A stretch of DNA of 64,000 nt from Udeniomyces pyricola (taxonomy: Eukaryota > Basidiomycota > Tremellomycetes > Cystofilobasidiales > Mrakiaceae): the NCBI GenBank assembly GCA_039545295.1, contig BCIK01000004.1, forward strand, positions 125,389 to 189,388, given 5' to 3'. Within the stretch, counting starts at the first letter, position 1, and each line of letters begins with the position of its first letter. The notes below the pieces were generated by a model. It made no database searches and was not told where the DNA came from. It saw only the letters and a program-made list of their open reading frames with translations. A program made the translations under genes and the position numbers. Shown one piece after another: positions 56,134-64,000 of this stretch.

Positions 56134-58287
56134 ATGTCAACCCACGTCCAACTCTACGTATACGATCTCAGCAACGGTCTCGCGCGTACCATGAGCCTGC
56201 CCTTGACGGGGAAGCAGATCGATGGCATTTGGCATACCTCCCTTGTCGTCTTTGGTCGCGAAGTCTATTATGGCCAGGGAATTCTCGAGAGTCGTCCAGG
56301 CATGACGCATGTTGGTTGACCCCTTGCTTTTCTTCTTCTCAATTTGGTCTCTCTGGTTTTAACTGGAGCGGTGCACAATCGGTACTCAACCGAGCCAACA
56401 ATCAGTTTTGAAGGATTCTTACGCGCCGCCTCAAGCTGACTGAATTCAACCCCTTTCTTCCCAAATTCCCTTACACGTCACCGTTTCGTTCGTATCGTTG
56501 TGTAGCATGGACGCCCGCTTCACACCATCAATCTCGGCCACTCCTCCCTCGATCAGGAAACCTTCAACGAATACCTCGACGGTCTCCGCCATCATTACAC
56601 CCCTGAGCGGTATCATCTTCTCGATTTCAACTGCAACAACTTCACGCACGATCTCGCCGAGTTCTTTGCTCCCCAAGGAGGAGATCCTTACCCCAGTTGG
56701 GTATCAAGCCTGCCCGGCGATTTCCTCTCGACGCCCTTTGGGCAAATGCTCAGGCCGCAGATCGATAGCATGTTCAACCCCAACCGAGTTGCTGCCGCTG
56801 CCTCGGGGACGGCTGCAGGTCCATCGGCGGCCCCTGGCCCTCGAGCTCTCCCAATCCCACCCAACGCGACGTCGGCTCCGGCGGCCCCCCCACCCCAGCA
56901 CGCCACCTCTTCTCTCGCATCGTCTCTCCTATCAAGTATCGCCTCTCAAGCGACCACTTCGACCGATGTTCAGCCTCCTCTTCTCCAATCTCCTCTCGGC
57001 AACCACTTCTCCTCAAACTCTCCCTCGCAACATCAACACGCCCATCTCACCCTCCCTCTCCCTTCGATCCAGTCCATCTCCCCCTCTCCGATCCTCTACA
57101 CGACCCCACCTTCCTACTCTGCGCTCCTTTCCAAACTGACCGAGTTCCTCTCGCCACCTAACCATCCGACGCCTCCTCTCGCCCAAACAATCGGGTTCCT
57201 TCCTTTCCTCTCGACCCAACTTATCCCGTATCTCGAGACGAAACGCCTTGCACCTAAGACGGTCTCGCTCGATGAGCTTCTCTCAACCTTCCTCTCGTAC
57301 ACCCAAGCTCTTCTTCCCCTGCTACCACCTACAACACTCTTCCCTATCCTGGACCTCTGGCGGATCCTCCTGTTGAATCCCCAAACGACCTCTTATCTTT
57401 CCCTCCTCCCAACCCCTTCAGCCAGACAAACGGCTCACGCCACCCCAGCAGAGACGATGACGACGATGTCTACAGCAGCAGACGATCTCTTCACAATGAC
57501 GCTCTTGGAAACGCTCCTTCCGACCCCGACCGATCTCCCAAAACCATTGCTCTTGACGTCCCTTCGAACGCTTGCAAACGCCTTTTCTTCCCTCCCACTC
57601 TCTTCCCTCCTCCTTTCATCCACCGTCCCCTCCTCTCTCTCCCCGACGCCAACCGCAACAACAAACAAACGAACCAGCTCGCCCCGAACAGTTCTCACGA
57701 CGGTTCTCGTCGAGCTTCTTCTAGCAGACGACGCGAGCGTCCGATCGGCCGCCGCTGGGTTAGCGTTCAACATCGTCGCGTGTCGGCACCGGAAACCCCT
57801 TGGAACGATCTCTTCTCCTACCCTAACAACAATGGCGGATGAAGAAGAGCAAGAAGGCGATTGGTCGCTCGAACTTGCTATTGCCTTGGCCGAGTCCATC
57901 AAGAGAGAAACGAAATCGGAGGATGTTTGTTCGTAGTCTCTCCTTCTTTTCTTCTACGCTTTATGTCATTTCCTCCCTCCCTCCCTCCTTTTTCCTTCCC
58001 TTCTTCTTCCTCGTTCATGCATAATTTTCATCCGTCTCACTCACGTCCCTTTTCCAACTTTTTGCCCGATGTCTTCTCTCTTTCTTTGGCCGACAGTACA
58101 TCGCCTCCTCTCCGCCTTGGCGCTCCTCCTCTACCTCTCGCCTTTTATCGACACTCATCTCGCTCCTAACCTCGTCGCCGTCGGTCTGCCCGAGACGCTC
58201 ATCGGTTCCAAGCTCACCAGCTCGCTCGTGACGAAACCGGCCGTCAAGGCGCTCATCGGGGAGATCACCAGGTTGTGCGAGGCATGA
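56134..58287 (+). CDS. PPPDE (deSUMOylating isopeptidase-type) protein with C-terminal PUL domain
   Basis: Exon 1 (56134-56310) and exon 2 (56506-57924) join in phase; exon 3 runs from about 58099 to 58287; total near 600 residues. Residues 1-150 form the PPPDE cysteine peptidase fold: VQLYVYDLSNGLARTMSLPL, DGIWHTSLVVFG with the catalytic His at about 34, and LLDFNCNNFTHDLAEFF with the catalytic Cys at about 102. Residues about 270-600 have the Leu-rich helical pattern of a PUL domain (IGFLPFLSTQLIPYLETKRL, LLETLLPTPTDLP, VRSAAAGLAFNIVACRHR, LLSALALLLYLSPF, KPAVKALIGEITRLCEA), which binds Cdc48/p97 in Ufd3/PLAA. The pair suggests a ubiquitin/SUMO-linked peptidase associated with Cdc48; that is inference. 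Exon 2 ends in phase 0, but the only acceptor for exon 3 (GACAG) needs phase 1, so the junction is non-canonical or there is a one-base error. Confidence 0.85.
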
Positions 58288-58920
58288 GAGAACTCTGACC
58301 CAGTATTACTCAGAAGAGACCCTCGTTGGGTTCTGAAATTGAGGTTTGGTTTGTTTGTTTGTTTGGTTCGTTTGATGTGTCTTTTCTTTTCCTTCTCTCT
58401 TTTGTTTTTTTTTTGTTTTTGTTTTTTTTTTGTGTCTGTCTGAATCGTCTATGGATACGATTAGATCTCATTCTGCCCTCTCACCTGGCGCTTGACACCC
58501 TTCCCCCCTTCCCGCGCAATGTCAGCTATCTCCATCTATCTTACCTTCCGGCCGTTCTATCTTTCTCTCCCTCCCTCTGATACTACACCTGTCTCCCCTC
58601 TGCACTTTTCTGCGTTTCCCCTCGTCAAACCCAAAATTGTATGGTCCTACTCATCACATCTTATATACTCCAAGCCAAAACGATCAAGGCCAGGCTCTCG
58701 TGCTCTCGACCCATGAACAACCCCGACGCCTGTAGCTGATCAGTCGCGAAATAACCGTCCAATGTAGACTTGACGTTGATACATTGATCACCAGCCGTTT
58801 ACTTCCCAGTTTACATTCCCCTTTCTTTCCATACATATAGAAGAAACAACAAACGAACACACAAACAAAAAGAAATCCGAGAACGCTAGTCTCCCATTCC
58901 AATACTGCCTCTTCCTCACC
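58288..58920. other. Spacer between convergent PPPDE-PUL and CBS genes
   Basis: Both genes end into this 633-bp segment. It is T-rich near 58390-58440 (T10, T10 runs), consistent with 3' trailer sequence. No gene supported. Confidence 0.5.
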
Positions 58921-61078
58921 TCAGCTATCTTTCCCCGCCTCTGGCGTGCCGACTTTCTCTCTTATCTCCATCACCCTATCGATATCCTGCCTTAACGTCG
59001 AGGGAACACCGTGACCTCTATCGCCAACGAACCAGGGTTTCGACATGTAGTTACGGACCCCATCCGCACAGAGTACGACGACGTTGGCTAAGGGATTCGA
59101 GCCGATCCGGTCGTAGCCGCCCTCGGGGAAAGGTCGACGGTCTTGGAGCCATTGTACGGCGCAGGAGAGAGCCGAACCAGAGGAGCCACCGATCAGTAGG
59201 CCTGGAAAGTAGAGAGACAAGATCGAGCCGGAGGAGAAGTGGGTGCGATAAGGGATTTCCCAACCACCATTGGGACGGTCAGTTAGCAAGACATGACGAT
59301 TGACACTCTCATCATTATCATTTACAGCAGAAAACCCAGACGTCATCAGGTCTTGCTCACCTTCGAGCCGATGAACTTTCTTGACCATGGCGAACGAGCT
59401 CTCATCTTCGCTCTTGAGCCATCGATGAATTGATTCTGAGTGCGGGTGTAAGATCTTGGGCACGAAATCGTAACCTATCCCTTCAATCTCGTATGACGAC
59501 ACTTCGCCCTCGCCATTTCCGGCGAGAATGCTCCCGACAGGGTCGACGCCAATGACCAGACCGCCTTCGCCTCGAGTCCATGCGGCTTCAAGACGTTGTT
59601 TTTGACGGCGCTCGCGCTCGTCTTCGTCGTCGTCGTTGCTGTCATCCTTGAGTCCACGTGCGATGAAAGCCTCTCGCATGCCTCGACTGACCCCCATGAT
59701 GGTACCTCCCGTTCCTGCTCCGGCAACAAAGACGTCGAGGTGTTTGGAGCCAAGGTCAGACGTGTGCAGGGAGTGCGCAATCTCGGGCCTATCATGTAAA
59801 TTTAATCAGTAACGCCACTTTCATCCCAAACGAATATACAAGAACCGAGTTTTTTTTATATGGTTTTTTTTTGTCTCTTACCAAGTCGTCCTGTAGTGAG
59901 CTCCAGGATTTGATTCATCCGTGTACTGATCGAGGTTGATGGCATCCGGCAGGAGCTTACACAAGCGCTCGGCAACCTCGATGTGCGAGCCTTCTTCGTT
60001 CCAAGCTTTTTCCGTCGGAGTTCGGATGATTTCAGCCCCTAGCGCGCGAAGGGTCACTTCCTTTTCGAGGCTCATCTGGAAGACAGAACGGTACGAGGTC
60101 GAGAGAAAGAACCAGAGGAGAGGTTGATTGAGATTCATGGCTATGAATCGGTTATCATCACCTCGTCTCAAGAAGCTGCCGAGTCAGTCGTTACGTAGTA
60201 TTTACTCACCTTTTCAGGGAGGGTAATGATACAGCGATATCCCTAGAGTTCAACCGCACCGAATTCACCCAGCCAAAGAAAAAGCAGAAAGAGAGAGAGA
60301 GAAAAAAGCCCAAGAGATATCATATCAGCTGGAAATGCTCCGACGAGCATACAGTCCATCGAGGAGAAATAGAAAAAGGCCTCCATCACGAACGCGCATC
60401 GCAGAGGCCATGGCGAGCCCGATCCCTGCCGAATACAGATCGATACAGGACGTAAATTAGATCAAATGATCAGAACCCAAGGACGACGAGTTGGATATCT
60501 TCCCTCAAACCAAACTCAAAGAAGAAAAAGGCTCTCCCGACTATGAGCCGATTGATCGAAGACTCACCCGTGTTGCCGCTCGTGGCGGAGACGACGATGC
60601 TCCGACCTGGGATCATCTTGCCGTCCGTTTCCGCTTGGAGGATCATGGCTTTAGCGATGCGATCTTTCGTACTGCCTCCCACTGAGAAGAACTCGGCCTT
60701 GACGACTGATAGATGAAGCCATTGAGATCAATGCGAGAGGGAAAGAGATCAGGTTGATAAACCGAGGGGAGATCGAGGGAAGAAGGTAAAAGGGGTTAAA
60801 TGATCCCGCAGTTGAGTAGTGGGGTCAACAATCTTGTCCTCGTCCATCCATTCGTTGCCATCGATACGTCGCCATCGATACGAACCCAAACCACATAGAA
60901 AATTGAGCTACGCACTGATGTTACAGGCCAGCCCTTCTTCCTTTTGTAGTCTGGCGAGCCGAATGAGGGGTGTATGACCAATCGCCTCAAAGGCTGAAGA
61001 AAGAACGCCCGAGCTGAAGTTGGTGGTGTCAACGAGCGTCGGTGGGCGGTCACGGGTCAGTGGTGTCGAGGAGATCAT
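58921..61078 (-). CDS. CYS4: Cystathionine beta-synthase, catalytic core without Bateman module
   Basis: PLP enzyme of transsulfuration: condenses serine with homocysteine to cystathionine, in the cytosol. Seven exons (61078-60916, 60705-60568, 60425-60394, 60242-60210, 60075-59882, 59788-59361, 59201-58921) join in phase to 422 residues. Landmarks: [18 protein letters not shown] with the PLP lysine at about 68, [85 protein letters not shown] and [19 protein letters not shown]-type text and the GIGYDF box identify CBS rather than cysteine synthase. The protein ends about 60 residues after the catalytic core, without the two C-terminal CBS repeats found in the human and budding yeast enzymes. 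Two very short exons (32 and 33 nt) lie in the middle. One intron (59360-59202) has no stop in frame. Confidence 0.94.
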
Positions 61079-62656
61079 GGTAGTGGGGAGTTAAGAGGCC
61101 GCTCCTCTGAGATGGGTGTGTATATGCGGTAAGTGAGTTGGAGAAGGCCTTTGGTGATGGGGGGTGATGTACGTTGGTGGAGGAAGGAAGCCATGTGGGC
61201 AGATCAGACCGATGGCGGCCTTGGCCAATGACTGAAAGAAAAGGATGCTGACCAGCAGCGCCCAGCTAAGTACCATCGGTCCGGACAGTCCATGCATGCT
61301 GCCTATGATGATGATCGATCATGTGACAACCTGGTCATCACGGCGAACTAAGCCAATCGGACTCATCCGTCCTGGTATACGTGACAGTGCACGCTGCAAC
61401 ATCATGATCATGCAGATTATATATATATATATATGCTGTTGTCATCGTAACACGCAACATCACCGTTGATCAACATTGATTTCCAAACCAGGCCAGTAGG
61501 GCTCGACTTGCAGCGTCCAGGCTCAGCTCGGCTCGACGCTCGCTTCCAACGACAAATACCACTATATCACCTCATATCACCTCATGCGAAGGCTGGCGCT
61601 GCACGCGGCCATGATCATGTATATTACATCGCATGCATGCACGCTGCGCTGGCCGGATCATCCACGTGTGAGTCCCTGCATTTCTTACCATAGTACTATT
61701 CTGTTGTGTGAGTCCTATGAATTGATTGGATTGACTTATAACCCTCGTTGGTCGAGTTGCGAGCTAGTAGCAGATCAAGTTAAGTCTGCAATCCAACAGG
61801 TATGATGTTTCTGTACAACGATATCTTCGAGTAGCGTGTACGATCAATATGCCGAGATGAGAATGCCCATTCTTCCATAGCGTACTAGCTATGACCTTTA
61901 TTACAGCTCTTCAGCTTGTCGATATGCGTGGTGCGATAGGATGATTGGGCTAGGGTTGATGAAGGTGGGAATACGGCTGGACTCGCAAAGGATCGTGGTA
62001 GGTAGGTGGAAGGTAGGAAAAAGGCAGGAGAGAGACCAGCTGAATTGAAGTTCACGAAGACAACAAGGCTGATGTCGCGTCAGCAAAGGAAGCGAAAAGA
62101 AGCGCTTGGAGGTTTTTCCATCGAACATCGAATCGTGAGTCGTGGTAAACGGTTGACAAGAACGATGAAAGTGAGTCAGTCAGTCCGATAGGATGATTAT
62201 GAGTCAAGCTCAAGGATGAGTCTTTCGACTCACGCCACAACGTCGGCGAAGTGGGCAAATGGAGAACAAAGCGTCTTGAGACTGAAACCGAGAAGGATAC
62301 ATATCAGAATGAGGGAGAAGCCAAGGAGAAGAAGAAAGGAGAGAAAAAAAAACCCAGAGAAAGGTGATATAATCCGAGGTGGTGAGATGAACAAAGAGAT
62401 GCACACACACTAGGATAGAAAGAGAGAAACAGAATAACGTGATGATGATGATGTGATGTCAATGATGATGATGATGATGGGGAAGGGGACAAAAGGGCGA
62501 GAGAAGGGAAGGACGAGAGCTAAGAAACTGGTGTGAACAGTAGGGAAGTGCACGGGAGCTGCAAGATGTTGGGATGGGGAACCGGATTGTAGAACGAAGC
62601 AGGAAGAAGGAGGGAGAGGGGGGAGGCGGGGCGGGGGTCGATGAGTGAGAGAAAGC
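61079..62656. other. Spacer between CBS and the AGC kinase gene
   Basis: About 1.6 kb holding the CBS promoter and the kinase 3' trailer. It has a TA run at about 61417-61434, a GAT/GATGAT trinucleotide repeat at about 62440-62480 and a CA/GA-rich patch at 62335-62412. No coding sequence recognised on either strand. Confidence 0.5.
62440..62480. repeat. GAT trinucleotide repeat
   Basis: Two interrupted runs of GAT units separated by TGATGTCAAT, about 180-220 bp beyond the kinase stop codon. Confidence 0.85.

Positions 62657-64000
<1,344 letters not shown>

Overview
This is a eukaryotic nuclear window, almost certainly from a basidiomycete fungus. Genes lie on both strands and are broken by many short GT-AG introns (about 60-240 nt). 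The recognised products are typical of fungi, and there are no operons or Shine-Dalgarno sites. I cannot place the species. Splice-joined models were built by hand from motif continuity and codon phase. They close without a phase error for KGD1, ALG8, TIPIN/Csm3, SUR2, the CENP-B-type protein, OXLD1-like and CBS.

Layout, left part (1-32.7 kb): an arrestin-fold protein cut by the left edge (-); KGD1, the E1 subunit of 2-oxoglutarate dehydrogenase (-); ALG8, an ER glucosyltransferase (-); the fork-protection factor TIPIN/Csm3/Swi3 (+); VPS11 of HOPS/CORVET (-); sphinganine C4-hydroxylase SUR2 (+); a 3 kb stretch without genes; a large Ser/Pro/Gln-rich protein with the two DNA-binding helix-turn-helix domains of CENP-B (+); and two related single-pass membrane proteins in tandem (-).

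Middle and right (34-64 kb): a 5.7 kb F-box-like gene of unknown function (-); then an accessory island (about 42-54.5 kb). The island holds two tandem O-fucosyltransferase-like type II membrane proteins that share a 734-bp identical block. Between them lie transposon-derived sequence, a TIR-flanked 2.3 kb element and palindrome clusters. They are followed by a truncated PC-esterase-like gene and a 5'-truncated SGNH hydrolase placed tail to tail. After the island the genes are conserved again: an OXLD1-like mitochondrial protein (-), a PPPDE-PUL protein (+), cystathionine beta-synthase (-) and the C-terminal half of a YPK/Gad8-type AGC kinase (-) cut by the right edge.

The core genes are ordinary single-copy housekeeping genes and do not form one pathway. 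The island is the unusual part: glycan-type enzymes, duplication with apparent gene conversion, mobile DNA and broken gene ends occur together. Runs of G/C with embedded N (4399-4413, 11084-11100, 62959-62997) and a 41-nt C run at 17689 are weak points of the assembly.
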